From DAOTUB01 sp034437455 (GTDB lineage: Bacteria; Chloroflexota; Anaerolineae; B4-G1), in the NCBI GenBank assembly GCA_034437455.1, contig DAOTUB010000199.1:1-9178 (forward strand): a stretch of DNA of 9,178 nucleotides. Reading direction: 5' to 3'. Below, piece after piece: positions 1 through 7,358 of this stretch. A program made the translations under genes and the position numbers. The notes beneath the pieces are model-generated. The model saw only the letters and a program-made list of their open reading frames with translations. It searched no databases and was not told where the DNA came from. How positions within the stretch are numbered: the first letter of the stretch is position 1; every line of letters begins with the position of its first letter.

Positions 1-2
1 CG

Positions 3-122
3 GTCAAGTACCTCGCTGCACCGGAGAACCGCGACTTGGGCGTGGTCAAGCGACTGCGTAAGAAAAAACCTGTCCCGACTAACTCGGACGCGCCGCAAAC
101 CTTCGAGACCGTTAAGTTATGA
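3..122 (+). CDS. 3' end of an unrecognised gene (partial)
   Basis: An open frame enters from the left edge and gives 39 residues before a TGA at 120-122. The peptide is strongly basic in the middle (K-R-L-R-K-K-K) and ends in a polar tail. The stop overlaps the ATG of the next gene in an ATGA arrangement (119-122), which would allow coupled translation. The neighbouring gene, however, seems to begin inside a repeat, so this overlap may be an accidental product of a rearrangement. I do not recognise the family. The other two forward frames are also partly open here, so the call rests on the plausible amino-acid composition and the end position only. Confidence 0.35.
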   Translation, partial: VKYLAAPENRDLGVVKRLRKKKPVPTNSDAPQTFETVKL

Positions 123-1195
123 CAGATGCCCACGTCAGCTACTATGATTACGCCCCGCATCGGGATCTAAAATACGCCTGGCACGATGGGGCAGACTGGC
201 AGATTGAAACTGTGGACAGTGAAGGGTGGGTGGGCAATTTCGCCTCGCTGGCGTTGGATGGGGCGGGCTGGCCTCACATCAGCTATCACGACAGCACCAA
301 CGGTACCCTGAAATATGCCCGGCGCGATGGAACAGGTTGGTCTATTGAGACGGTGGATGGCGTGGATAACGTGGGCACGTACACCTCCCTGGAACTGGAC
401 GGGTCCGACCGGCCTCACATCAGCTATTATGACATTACCAACGACGACCTCAAGTACGCCTGGCACGATGGGGCAGTCTGGCACATTGAGACGGTGGCTC
501 ACGTGAGTATTCGCAGCCTGCGCGGGGGCGGGGGAAGTGGCTCTGCTACGTTGCTGGCCCTGGACAGTTCGGGGCGACCTCGTATCAGCTACCTTGACGG
601 CGCCCACTTGAAGTATGCCTGGCGCGACGGCACGACGTGGCGCATTGAGACGGTGGATAATGTGGAGAGTATGGACATAGGCGCCTCTCTGGTGCTGGAT
701 GGGTCAGACCGACCCCACATCTGCTACTACGACTACATCGAAGGCGACCTAAAGTATGCTCGGTTGATGCCCCCTCTCCTTTTGGATAAGCATGCCACGC
801 CCAAAGACGGCCTGCACAACGACGACACCTTGACTTACACTCTGACCATCTCCGGCTCTGGCCAACCCGTTCGCTTGTGGGATCCACTGCCCGCCAGCGT
901 CTACTACATCACCGACAGCATCACCAGCACTCTCACACCGGCGGCAGTCTACAGTCCTAGCGTTGGGGCGGTTCTCTGGGAAGGGACGCTGCCTACCGAC
1001 ACGGTGCAGGAGGTTCGTTTCCAGGTCACGCCGGGCATCAGCGGCACGGAACCATTATCCTTGTCGCTGCCCATCGTCAACACTGCATGGCTGACCGTTA
1101 CGGCAGGTACAGAGAGCGGCAGGAGTGTCTCGGCTACGGTCATCGTCAACGGCTGGCGCGTCTATTTGCCGATGGTACTGCGCCAGTCACCGTAG
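119..1195 (+). CDS. Surface repeat protein with DUF11-like C-terminal domain, apparently 5'-truncated
   Basis: The 358-residue product has about five repeats of 45-55 residues (residues 4-215) with the core P-H-I-S-Y-Y-D, L-K-Y-A, D-G-x-x-W-x-I-E-T-V-D and S-L-x-L-D-G. These are probably beta-propeller-type blades. Residues 220-345 form a DUF11-like beta-sandwich domain (D-x-L-T-Y-T-L-T, W-D-P-L-P). The protein ends in V-Y-L-P-M-V-L-R plus three residues, a tail common in exported Chloroflexota proteins. It should be extracellular or surface-attached, yet there is no signal peptide: the ATG lies in the middle of a repeat, directly at P-H-I-S-Y. The related copy downstream (6368-7724) shows what is missing, namely a signal peptide and the first repeat region. 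I infer loss of the 5' end by rearrangement. The gene may be untranslated or its product may stay in the cytoplasm. Ligand and function are unknown. Confidence 0.7.
   Translation: MTDAHVSYYDYAPHRDLKYAWHDGADWQIETVDSEGWVGNFASLALDGAGWPHISYHDSTNGTLKYARRDGTGWSIETVDGVDNVGTYTSLELDGSDRPHISYYDITNDDLKYAWHDGAVWHIETVAHVSIRSLRGGGGSGSATLLALDSSGRPRISYLDGAHLKYAWRDGTTWRIETVDNVESMDIGASLVLDGSDRPHICYYDYIEGDLKYARLMPPLLLDKHATPKDGLHNDDTLTYTLTISGSGQPVRLWDPLPASVYYITDSITSTLTPAAVYSPSVGAVLWEGTLPTDTVQEVRFQVTPGISGTEPLSLSLPIVNTAWLTVTAGTESGRSVSATVIVNGWRVYLPMVLRQSP
128..763 (+). repeat. Five tandem protein-level repeats of about 48 codons
   Basis: Repeat units begin near residues 4, 52, 99, 154 and 199 of the surface protein, giving periods of 48, 47, 55 and 45 residues. 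The fifth unit is cut short after L-K-Y-A. Unit three carries a glycine-rich insertion (residues 135-142) that explains its extra length. The DNA also shows recurring stretches such as 'cacatcagcta' and 'ttgagacggtgga', so homologous recombination within and between gene copies is possible. The same unit occurs in the downstream pseudogene. Confidence 0.8.
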
Positions 1196-1228
1196 GGAAA
1201 GCGAACTAAGCACTGTCACCAAGAACAA

Positions 1229-2527
1229 ATGATGAGCACGAGCACGACGGGAAAGCAGCGGGATCAGGATAAAAATGAAGCCCTGCCATTTTATGCGGCG
1301 GGCTGCTACGCCATTCCTATTCGCTTCCTGTACGGCACGGCAGCCGAGATCAACTTTTGGGACGTCGTCTATTTTTGGGCTCACGAGGCTGGGGGGAGCT
1401 TTGACACTTCGACGAAGGAGCTGGTCGAGCAGGTGGGAATTTCTCGACAGATGATCGGCCGATTGCGCCAGCAGGCGGTCGAGCGAGGCGAGTTGGTCGA
1501 GGATGTCTCGTGGGTCAGCGGACGCCGGTTTGTCCTGCGAGTTCCCGGCTTTGACCAATTGAAAAAGGGCGTCATCTGGAAACCGCTGGGGTACGTGCGC
1601 AATGGCTGGCATCACGTGGTCACACCGGCTATCCCCAAGCGCGTGTTAAATCTTTATCTGCAACAACCGCGGCGACAGGTCTATCGCCTGGACCCGAAGT
1701 ACATCGCCGCCAAGTGCAAACGTCGTTTTCCCGGTGGCAAGGCCCAACCGGCAGCGCCGCTCAACTCGGCTGACGTGGGCAAAGCATTGCGGCTACTGGT
1801 GCAGCTGGGACTTCTGATACCGGAAGGGGATGGCTTCCGCATAGACTGGGAGACCTTCAACCGACCGGCACCGGCTGAAGCCTCATCTTTCGACGCGCCA
1901 GACCCACGCGAGAGTCCATTGTTTGGCGAGGCTGCCGCCGTTGACCACAGCCGAGCCGAACGCGCATTAGAATTACTGGAGACGGGACACTATCGGATGG
2001 AGGCGCACTTTTCGGACATCTTTCGCGATCTGGCCTACGTCCGCAGCGACGATTATCCGTTGCTCAAGGCGAAGGTGTATCGGCGCCGCAACCGTCCGCC
2101 AGGCTCAAAGCGCTGGCGCAATACGTGGAAGGCCTTCCAGTACGAGTTAAAGCGGCGCGTCGCCGAGATCCGAGGGCCAAAGGGTGTTCTGTACCTGGAA
2201 GAGGCGACCTCTTCGTGTCCCCTGGCGCTGGATCTCGATCAGGTTACGGGATGTGTGTTGGCGGTTCGCATGGTGAGCCGAGCGGAATGGCCGTGGCATC
2301 TCGAAGCCGATCTCTCTGACGATCTTGCCGTGCGATTGAAGTTGTGTTCGGACGACCGCGTGCTCTTTGCGCGGACGATCAGGGTTGGCGACGCCGAGGT
2401 GCGCCACACGCTCCACCCCGATGAGTGGCCCGATCCGACCGCGCCGCTCACGCTCGTCGCTCGGTGCACGCGCCCGCTGCCCGGCGTGCACGTAGAAGCC
2501 TGGCTAGAAGCCCGACTGCGGAGGTGA
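1229..2527 (+). CDS. Winged-helix DNA-binding-like protein of unknown function
   Basis: This is a 432-residue cytoplasmic protein with no signal peptide or membrane segment. Residues about 42-105 look like a winged helix-turn-helix: a helix over N-F-W-D-V-V-Y-F-W, a second over S-T-K-E-L-V-E-Q-V-G, a recognition-like helix starting I-S-R-Q-M-I-G-R-L-R, then a beta wing with G-R-R-F-V-L-R-V. A second, weaker winged-helix-like stretch covers 175-210. The middle (280-312) is very basic (Y-R-R-R-N-R, then K-R-W-R). The last 110 residues look beta-rich. I recognise no named family; a replication-initiator-like or regulatory role is possible, not shown. The start is ATG at 1229 (or the adjacent ATG at 1232): an in-frame stop lies 36 nt upstream with no alternative start between, and only a weak Shine-Dalgarno is visible. 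It ends 7 nt before the kinase start, so the two are probably co-transcribed. Confidence 0.8.
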   Translation: MMSTSTTGKQRDQDKNEALPFYAAGCYAIPIRFLYGTAAEINFWDVVYFWAHEAGGSFDTSTKELVEQVGISRQMIGRLRQQAVERGELVEDVSWVSGRRFVLRVPGFDQLKKGVIWKPLGYVRNGWHHVVTPAIPKRVLNLYLQQPRRQVYRLDPKYIAAKCKRRFPGGKAQPAAPLNSADVGKALRLLVQLGLLIPEGDGFRIDWETFNRPAPAEASSFDAPDPRESPLFGEAAAVDHSRAERALELLETGHYRMEAHFSDIFRDLAYVRSDDYPLLKAKVYRRRNRPPGSKRWRNTWKAFQYELKRRVAEIRGPKGVLYLEEATSSCPLALDLDQVTGCVLAVRMVSRAEWPWHLEADLSDDLAVRLKLCSDDRVLFARTIRVGDAEVRHTLHPDEWPDPTAPLTLVARCTRPLPGVHVEAWLEARLRR

Positions 2528-2534
2528 GATACCC

Positions 2535-3968
2535 ATGCTACAAGCTGGAGAGTACGTGGGGCGCTACGAGATCCACTCTATCGTTGGCGAGGGCGGGTTC
2601 GGCAAGGTCTACCTGGCCTGGGATGGTGGACTGGGGCGGTGGGCGGCGATCAAGGAGCTGTCGAGCGAGCGTAAAGCCAGTGACCCAGCCCAGTACGCCG
2701 AATACCTGGAGCGATTCAGGTTGGAGCGTCGCGTGCAGGGCCAGTTTCAGCATCCCCACATCGTCGGCGTCTACGACCTGGTGCAGCAAGACGGAGACGA
2801 ATACCTGGTCGAAGAGTTTGTCAAAGGCGGCACGCTGCGCGCTCTGATACAGGAGCAGGGCCGTCTATCGCCGGAGCGTGTGGTCCAGATTGGCGTGGAG
2901 ATGTGCCAGGCCATCGCCGCCGCGTGGGAGCAGGATGTCGTTCACCGCGACATCAAGCCCAGTAATATTCTGTTGACCGAGGAAGGGCACGCCAAGCTGA
3001 CCGACTTTGGCGTGGCTCAGGTCAGGCAGATGAGCCAGCGCACCCATTCCGACAGTCACCATCCAGGTACACCGACTTACATGTCGCCCGAGCAGGAAAA
3101 GGGGTACGGCTACCTCGACGAGCGTTCCGATCTTTATTCGCTGGGATTGGTTCTCTACGAGGCATTGACCGGCAAGTCGTTCAAGCGAGAGCGGGTGCCT
3201 GTGTGCCAGTTAGCTCCCGACGTACCCAAGAAGTTGGACAAAATCGTGATGCGCGCCCTGGAGCCGGAGCCTGCCGATCGCTACCAGTGCGCCGCCGAGT
3301 TCGAAGCGGCCTTGCGCCACGCTCTCGACCGATCGCGGCCTGTATGGTTGTGGTGGATTGGCGGGATCATCATCCTGTTGGCGCTGATTGTCGGTTTGTT
3401 ATTGTCCGTCCACTCATTGCGGGAACAAAGCGCCCTTGCGCCGACTGCAACGATGACAGCAACGGTTTTTTCTATCTCAACACCTGTATCGCCGACCCCG
3501 ACGTCCACTCCGACCCAAACACCGACAGTCGTCGCGACTTCTACGCCTGTTATGACTGTCACTTTGCCCTCACAGATCACACGGACGCCTGTGGCTGAGG
3601 TTTCGGCCCCTTGGCTGATCAGTCCGCCCGGAGCCTGGACGACCAAAGCGTCTCGTCTGACGTTCCGGTGGGGAGGCGAGTTGCCCGATTCGAGCTACGG
3701 TTTTCGCGTGAGCCTGTATCATAAAGGTAATGATTATACTAGCCCGATACTGGATGGCACGCAGTGGACAACCGATCTGCCGGGAGACGCCCGAGATGCC
3801 GTGGGCGAGTGGTGTTGGTCGGTGGCTATCGTCCAGCGCGGCGAAGTGCAGGATGTGGCGGCTCGTTCGGATGCCTGGACGTTTTACTACAGCCCCTTCG
3901 GTCCATCCCCTTCCACCAGCCCGCTTCCAGGATCGTCGGTCAGCCCACTCTCAACGCCTGCACCGTAG
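2535..3968 (+). CDS. Transmembrane Ser/Thr protein kinase (PknB/Hanks type) with extracellular domain
   Basis: This is a 477-residue eukaryotic-like kinase that transfers phosphate from ATP to Ser/Thr of partner proteins. The kinase domain spans residues about 11-265 and looks catalytically complete: glycine loop G-E-G-G-F-G-K-V (18-25), lysine K40 in A-I-K, catalytic H-R-D at 137-139 with K-P-S-N following, D-F-G at 157-159, activation segment G-T-P-T-Y-M-S-P-E at 178-186, and D-x-x-S-D-L-Y-S-L-G. One membrane helix lies at about 270-293. A Thr/Pro-rich linker (302-352) then leads to an outside domain (about 357-452, with F-R-W-G-G) and a Ser/Pro tail. There are no PASTA repeats. The ectodomain resembles the C-terminal domain of the lipoprotein at 5378-6313. 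The Shine-Dalgarno GGAGGTGA (2519-2526) overlaps the stop of the preceding gene, indicating coupled translation. The downstream FHA protein is a likely phospho-reader (inference). Confidence 0.95.
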   Translation: MLQAGEYVGRYEIHSIVGEGGFGKVYLAWDGGLGRWAAIKELSSERKASDPAQYAEYLERFRLERRVQGQFQHPHIVGVYDLVQQDGDEYLVEEFVKGGTLRALIQEQGRLSPERVVQIGVEMCQAIAAAWEQDVVHRDIKPSNILLTEEGHAKLTDFGVAQVRQMSQRTHSDSHHPGTPTYMSPEQEKGYGYLDERSDLYSLGLVLYEALTGKSFKRERVPVCQLAPDVPKKLDKIVMRALEPEPADRYQCAAEFEAALRHALDRSRPVWLWWIGGIIILLALIVGLLLSVHSLREQSALAPTATMTATVFSISTPVSPTPTSTPTQTPTVVATSTPVMTVTLPSQITRTPVAEVSAPWLISPPGAWTTKASRLTFRWGGELPDSSYGFRVSLYHKGNDYTSPILDGTQWTTDLPGDARDAVGEWCWSVAIVQRGEVQDVAARSDAWTFYYSPFGPSPSTSPLPGSSVSPLSTPAP

Positions 3969-3970
3969 GT

Positions 3971-3985
3971 GAGGAGGTTATCGTG
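3971..3985 (+). promoter_or_regulatory. Shine-Dalgarno and GTG start that set the NERD-FHA start
   Basis: A strong AGGAGG at 3972-3977 sits 5 nt before GTG at 3983-3985, just after the kinase stop at 3966-3968. The reading frame is open upstream to an ATG at 3764, but that region lies wholly inside the kinase ectodomain, and its translation is Arg- and Ser-rich without family resemblance. The GTG start gives a protein beginning V-T-V-E-Y-F, which leads straight into the NERD domain. Confidence 0.85.
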
Positions 3986-4990
3986 ACGGTCGAGTATTTC
4001 ATACAGGGTCAACCGCAATATGCGCACGAAGAAGAGGCGATTCTGAGATTGGCCCAACTGATGCAGCGTGCCTTTGCTGCGTCCGACAGATTCTACCTCC
4101 TGGCAGCCAATGTGCGCTTCTGGCGCGCCCAGGCCGACGCGCTGGTACTCGCACCCCACGCGATTGTCCTGATCGAGCTCAAGTCGTGCGCCGATCCCGT
4201 CTATGGACGCGCTCGTGGATCGTGGCACGTGATGTCCAGCGGCGACAGGATTCGCGGCGGGAGCCACAACAACCCGTACCAGCAGGTCGTCGCCACTCGC
4301 GAGACATTGATGAAATACCTCGATCGCAATCGCCGCCGTTTTCTCATCGGAAGCCGGGTACAAGAGATGGCTGGGCAATGGGGACACGTGAGTGCGGCTC
4401 TCGTCTTCTCGCCTCTTATGCACTCCGACTCGGATATCGTCGTGCCGCCGGAGTCACGGGCCTGGCTGGGCGTCGTCGGGCTGAACGAGATGGCTGAGTT
4501 CTTATTCTCTCGTTTCTCGCCTCAAATCGATCTGCGCCCGCAAGAGTTGCGTCGCTTGGCGACCGAGGCGCTGCATTGCCAACCCTGGACCGATATCGAA
4601 GCGCTGTTGCCCTTTGCTCTCAATTGCGGGCACCTGTGGCTGCTGAATGAGGCGGGGCACAGGACGTATGCGTTCCCGGTGGTTGAGGAGGCGAGCATCG
4701 GTCGCTCGCGAGATAACATGCTGGTTGTGCCGCGACGCTTTAGCCGCACCTCGCGTCGTCATGCGAGGCTGCGCGTGGCAGGAGACGCGATCTGGCTATA
4801 CGACGATGGCAGTACTCATGGCACGTTCATCAACCAGGAACCGGTGAGGCCCGATCAAGGTCAAGTACTATGCGACGGCGACTACATCACTCTGGGCGAC
4901 ATAGGTCACCCCGGCGCTTGCCGGTTGCGCTTTGAGCGACGAACACGCCTCGATACCGCCACCGAGCCTACCGCTGGCTCCCGAACATGA
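3983..4990 (+). CDS. NERD (nuclease-related) domain fused to an FHA domain
   Basis: This is a 335-residue soluble protein. Residues about 10-130 match a NERD domain, a PD-(D/E)XK-like fold: D52 in Q-A-D-A-L-V-L, E65 and K67 in I-E-L-K-S, and the conserved N-P-Y-Q at 97-100. The acidic pair and lysine expected of an active nuclease are therefore in place. Residues about 231-318 are an FHA phosphothreonine-binding domain: G-R-S at 240-242, S-R-R-H at 257-260, and S-T-H-G-T-F-I-N at 277-284, the residues that usually contact phosphothreonine and its surroundings. Between them is a mostly helical linker. It lies 14 nt after the kinase gene, so the kinase and this reader were probably selected together; the FHA domain may bind the autophosphorylated kinase or another substrate. 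Nuclease activity is inferred from the motif alone. NERD proteins are poorly characterised biochemically. Confidence 0.88.
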   Translation: MTVEYFIQGQPQYAHEEEAILRLAQLMQRAFAASDRFYLLAANVRFWRAQADALVLAPHAIVLIELKSCADPVYGRARGSWHVMSSGDRIRGGSHNNPYQQVVATRETLMKYLDRNRRRFLIGSRVQEMAGQWGHVSAALVFSPLMHSDSDIVVPPESRAWLGVVGLNEMAEFLFSRFSPQIDLRPQELRRLATEALHCQPWTDIEALLPFALNCGHLWLLNEAGHRTYAFPVVEEASIGRSRDNMLVVPRRFSRTSRRHARLRVAGDAIWLYDDGSTHGTFINQEPVRPDQGQVLCDGDYITLGDIGHPGACRLRFERRTRLDTATEPTAGSRT

Positions 4991-4996
4991 CAGCGA

Positions 4997-5022
4997 GAAG
5001 CGGCCGGGCGCCCGGCCGCTTC
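4997..5022 (+). terminator. 26-bp perfect palindrome just after the three-gene block
   Basis: The sequence reads the same on both strands over 26 bp, centred on GGGCGCCC, starting 7 nt after the NERD-FHA stop. As RNA it would form a very stable GC-rich hairpin, with about 11 paired bases around a small loop. No T-run follows (the next bases are ccaaagatgg), so it is not a classical intrinsic terminator. It may still end transcription, protect the 3' end of the operon message, or serve as a symmetric protein-binding site. Confidence 0.45.
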
Positions 5023-5329
5023 CCAAAGATGGTAATCTGCGCATCGCGCGCTTTTTGCGAGCCTTGGACGCCCACTCGCCACCGCCGGACCGGAACCCAT
5101 CACCGCGTCCGGCTGCTCTGTTCTCCAGGCAACTTTGGTGCTTTCCCTGAGCCGCCCCTGCGGACGACCCAGCCGGCGCATCTGCGCCAGTAGAAAGGCC
5201 TAAGCCTGTGATTGCCCCTAGTATACTATAAATCTCCCAGTTGTGTGCAAACTGGTAACAAATCTTTTTTGCGCGTTTCCCGGATCGAATCGAGAGATGT
5301 CACCACTTTCACCATTGTCTGCCATCCAA
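5023..5329. other. Gene-free stretch between the kinase block and the lipoprotein
   Basis: I see no convincing gene in these about 300 bases. Short open frames are Pro/Arg-rich and lack ribosome sites. There is a small hairpin at 5175-5188 (ggcgc/gcgcc) and an AT-rich patch at 5220-5275 with 'tatactataaat' and a T-run. The patch could hold an upstream promoter, but no -35 at proper spacing is evident. The region separates two transcription units. Confidence 0.5.
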
Positions 5330-5338
5330 TGGTATGAT
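5330..5338 (+). promoter_or_regulatory. Extended -10 promoter for the lipoprotein gene
   Basis: TGGTATGAT matches the extended -10 form TGnTATAAT with one change. No good -35 lies 17 nt upstream, as is usual for extended -10 promoters. Transcription would start near 5345, giving a leader of about 33 nt that contains the AAAGGAG ribosome site (5364-5370). The same kind of site, TGGTACAAT, precedes the glycosyltransferase. Confidence 0.5.
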
Positions 5339-5377
5339 GAATCTAGTTCCGAAACCTATGACAAAAGGAGTTCGATC

Positions 5378-6313
5378 ATGTGTGCTTCAAGAAAGATGGT
5401 GTACATAAGTGTACTGCTGATAGTCTTGTCGACGATGAGTGGGTGTGTTGCGCCGACTCCTCCGACAGTGACGGCAGATGGGAGTCTGGAAGGCATCATC
5501 TCTGATGCAAGCACGGGAGCGCCGGTGGAAGGGGCGCAGGTGACCGTCGCTGGTCAGGTCGGCGTCTTTACTGTGGCGACCGGCTCGGACGGTAAATACG
5601 AGGTCGTCGATCTCCCGGCGGGCGCTTACCTCGTCAGCGTGCAGATGACCGGGTACTATGTCAGTACCGCGCAGATAGGCGTCGTGGCGGACGTGGTGAG
5701 CAATGGAGACGTCGCGTTGGAGCCGGCGGTGGTCGCCGTCGTGACAGCGACGCCGACAAAAACGCCCGTAATCGAAGCGACGCCCACACCCTCGCCGACC
5801 AATGCACCGAGTGCCACACCGACAGCTACCGCGACGGTCGTAGCATCTCCCACGCCAACGCCCGTCAGCAAAGCGTCGCCCCCCCGCCAACCGCCCACCG
5901 GATCGCGTGCAGCATCTGCTCACGCGGCGCCCGCGCTCGTGGAACCGCGAGACGAGTCCATGTTTGTCGGGCCGAGGCGAATCACCTTTCGCTGGAGCGG
6001 CTCTTGCTGCCTGGCAGACGACGAATACTATGTGGTCAGTATCCCCCATCCCAAAGGTGTAGAGGAGGGCTGGGTCAAGACCACGTTCTGGGAGGCGCCT
6101 GACTATTTGTACTTGCTGGCGCCGGAATCGCGCCGGCTTACCTGGAGCGTGTCGGTGCGGCGGCACACGGGCGAGTATCCCAATGGGCAGTGGAAAGGGC
6201 CAATCGTGAGTCCTATCAGCGAGACCTGGGACTTTATGTGGTATACTTGTGGAGGCGCGCACACCAGCCCGCTACCGACGCCGATCAGCCCCTTGCCGAC
6301 GCCTGGGCCGTGA
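5378..6313 (+). CDS. Lipoprotein with carboxypeptidase-regulatory-like domain and kinase-ectodomain-like C-terminus
   Basis: This is a 311-residue predicted lipoprotein. Residues 1-22 are a signal peptide (basic R-K, hydrophobic V-L-L-I-V-L) ending in an M-S-G-C lipobox, so C23 would carry the lipid. Residues about 36-115 form a carboxypeptidase-regulatory-like beta-sandwich (G-x-I-S-D-A-S-T-G-A-P-V-E-G-A, D-G-K-Y-E-V-V-D-L-P-A-G-A-Y). A Thr/Pro-rich linker (120-182) leads to a domain at about 186-290 with I-T-F-R-W-S-G and T-W-S-V-S-V, followed by S-P-L-P-T-P repeats. That last domain and tail resemble the kinase ectodomain and tail. The ATG at 5378 was chosen because AAAGGAG lies 7 nt upstream and the signal peptide starts there; the frame is open to 5243, but the likely promoter falls inside that extension. 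The ligand is unknown. It may be a co-sensor or decoy for the kinase (inference). Confidence 0.85.
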   Translation: MCASRKMVYISVLLIVLSTMSGCVAPTPPTVTADGSLEGIISDASTGAPVEGAQVTVAGQVGVFTVATGSDGKYEVVDLPAGAYLVSVQMTGYYVSTAQIGVVADVVSNGDVALEPAVVAVVTATPTKTPVIEATPTPSPTNAPSATPTATATVVASPTPTPVSKASPPRQPPTGSRAASAHAAPALVEPRDESMFVGPRRITFRWSGSCCLADDEYYVVSIPHPKGVEEGWVKTTFWEAPDYLYLLAPESRRLTWSVSVRRHTGEYPNGQWKGPIVSPISETWDFMWYTCGGAHTSPLPTPISPLPTPGP

Positions 6314-6354
6314 ATGGGATTGACACACCAGTATAAGAGTACAGAGGGTGTGAT

Positions 6355-6370
6355 AGGAGGGATCCTGACG
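6355..6370 (+). promoter_or_regulatory. Ribosome site with a lost start codon (ATG to ACG)
   Basis: AGGAGG at 6355-6360 is followed 7 nt later by ACG at 6368-6370. The codons from there read K-L-I-R and then a hydrophobic signal-peptide core, exactly where an ATG would be expected. A single T-to-C change of the start codon explains this. An in-frame GTG at 6350 and ATG at 6314 lie upstream of the ribosome site and fit less well. Confidence 0.6.
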
Positions 6371-7358
6371 AAACTCATTCGCTTGTTGAGCTTGAGCCTG
6401 CTGGCGGTGCTTGTCCTGTCTCTGGGTGTTGCGATGCCAACTCACACTGTTGAACCCCTGAACACGCTGAATGACGCTAAACCATTGAACTATCACCTTC
6501 AAGTGTTCTCAGTGCCCCATCAGCGCTTTCAGTAGTTCAATCCCTTGCTGGTGATTGGTACATCGAATATGTAGACCAGCCCAATTATTCTTATGAGATG
6601 ACCGATCGCAGCCTACAATTGGACGATAATGGTCATCCGCACATTGCCTATGGCAGCATCCGCTTGTACTACGCCCGGTACGATGGAGTGGCATATTGAG
6701 ACAGTGGACGAGTCGCCCTGTAGTGGCTGGGGCGTAGGCAGGTTTGCCTGGCTCGCACTGGACGGGATGGGCCGGCCCCACATCAGCTACTGCGATTGGC
6801 ATAATGGTGATCTGAAGTATGCCCGGCACGACGGAAGGGACTGGCAAATCGAGACGGTAGACAGCGATGGTTGCGTAGGCCCATTCACCTCGCTGGCGTT
6901 GGATAGGTTCGACCGGTCTCACATCAGCTACTACTGCGACACCTACGGTCCCAGTCCCTTGAAGTACGCATGGCTACCGTATCCTCACCTCTTGCTAGAC
7001 AAGCAAGCCACCCCCAGCGACGAACTGCGTAACAACGACGACCTGACCTATACTCTGACCCCCATTCGGCCCTGGCCTGAGCGTCCGCCTGGAGGATCCG
7101 CTGCCGGCTAACATCTACTACGTCACCGACAGTATCACTAGCACCATCACACCGCCAGCAGTCTACAGTCCCACCATCCGGGCGGTCGTCTGGCAGGGGA
7201 TGCTTCCCACCGACACGGTGCCAGTGATTCAATTCCAGGCCATCTCAAATATCACCAATATAGGTGTGCTTTCGGTGCCGCTCTCCATCGCCAATACCGC
7301 CTGACTGACCAACACAGAGAACGGCAGGGTCATCTCGGCCACGCCCACGGACGGCCTG

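Noticed and set aside
111..125. Weak resemblance of gttaagttatgaca to the reverse complement of the region near 9060 (gttaaaaatggaca)
   Set aside because: It would suggest two ends of one kind of insertion sequence flanking the region, but the match is short and needs gaps, so chance is likely.
3764..3982. Upstream extension of the NERD-FHA frame to an ATG
   Set aside because: This part overlaps the kinase ectodomain and has no family resemblance, and the strong AGGAGG is placed for the GTG at 3983.
3887..4423. 178-codon minus-strand frame opposite the kinase/NERD junction
   Set aside because: It runs opposite two well-supported genes and across their junction, with no recognisable domain.
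4932..5150. 72-codon plus-strand frame after the FHA region
   Set aside because: It overlaps the end of the NERD-FHA gene and the 26-bp palindrome, is rich in Pro and Arg, and has no ribosome site.
5243..5377. Upstream extension of the lipoprotein to an ATG at 5243
   Set aside because: The extension would place 45 residues before the signal peptide, and the likely promoter and ribosome site lie inside it.
5387..6262. Long open frame of 291 codons on the minus strand
   Set aside because: It lies exactly opposite the lipoprotein gene, is rich in Arg, His and Cys without any motif, and has no ribosome site. It is a by-product of the codon use on the coding strand.
6320..6345. Perfect TTGACA that might be a -35 box for the second repeat gene
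   Set aside because: No -10 lies at 16-18 bp; the nearest TACAGA is 14 bp away. It may be a decayed promoter, but it cannot be supported.
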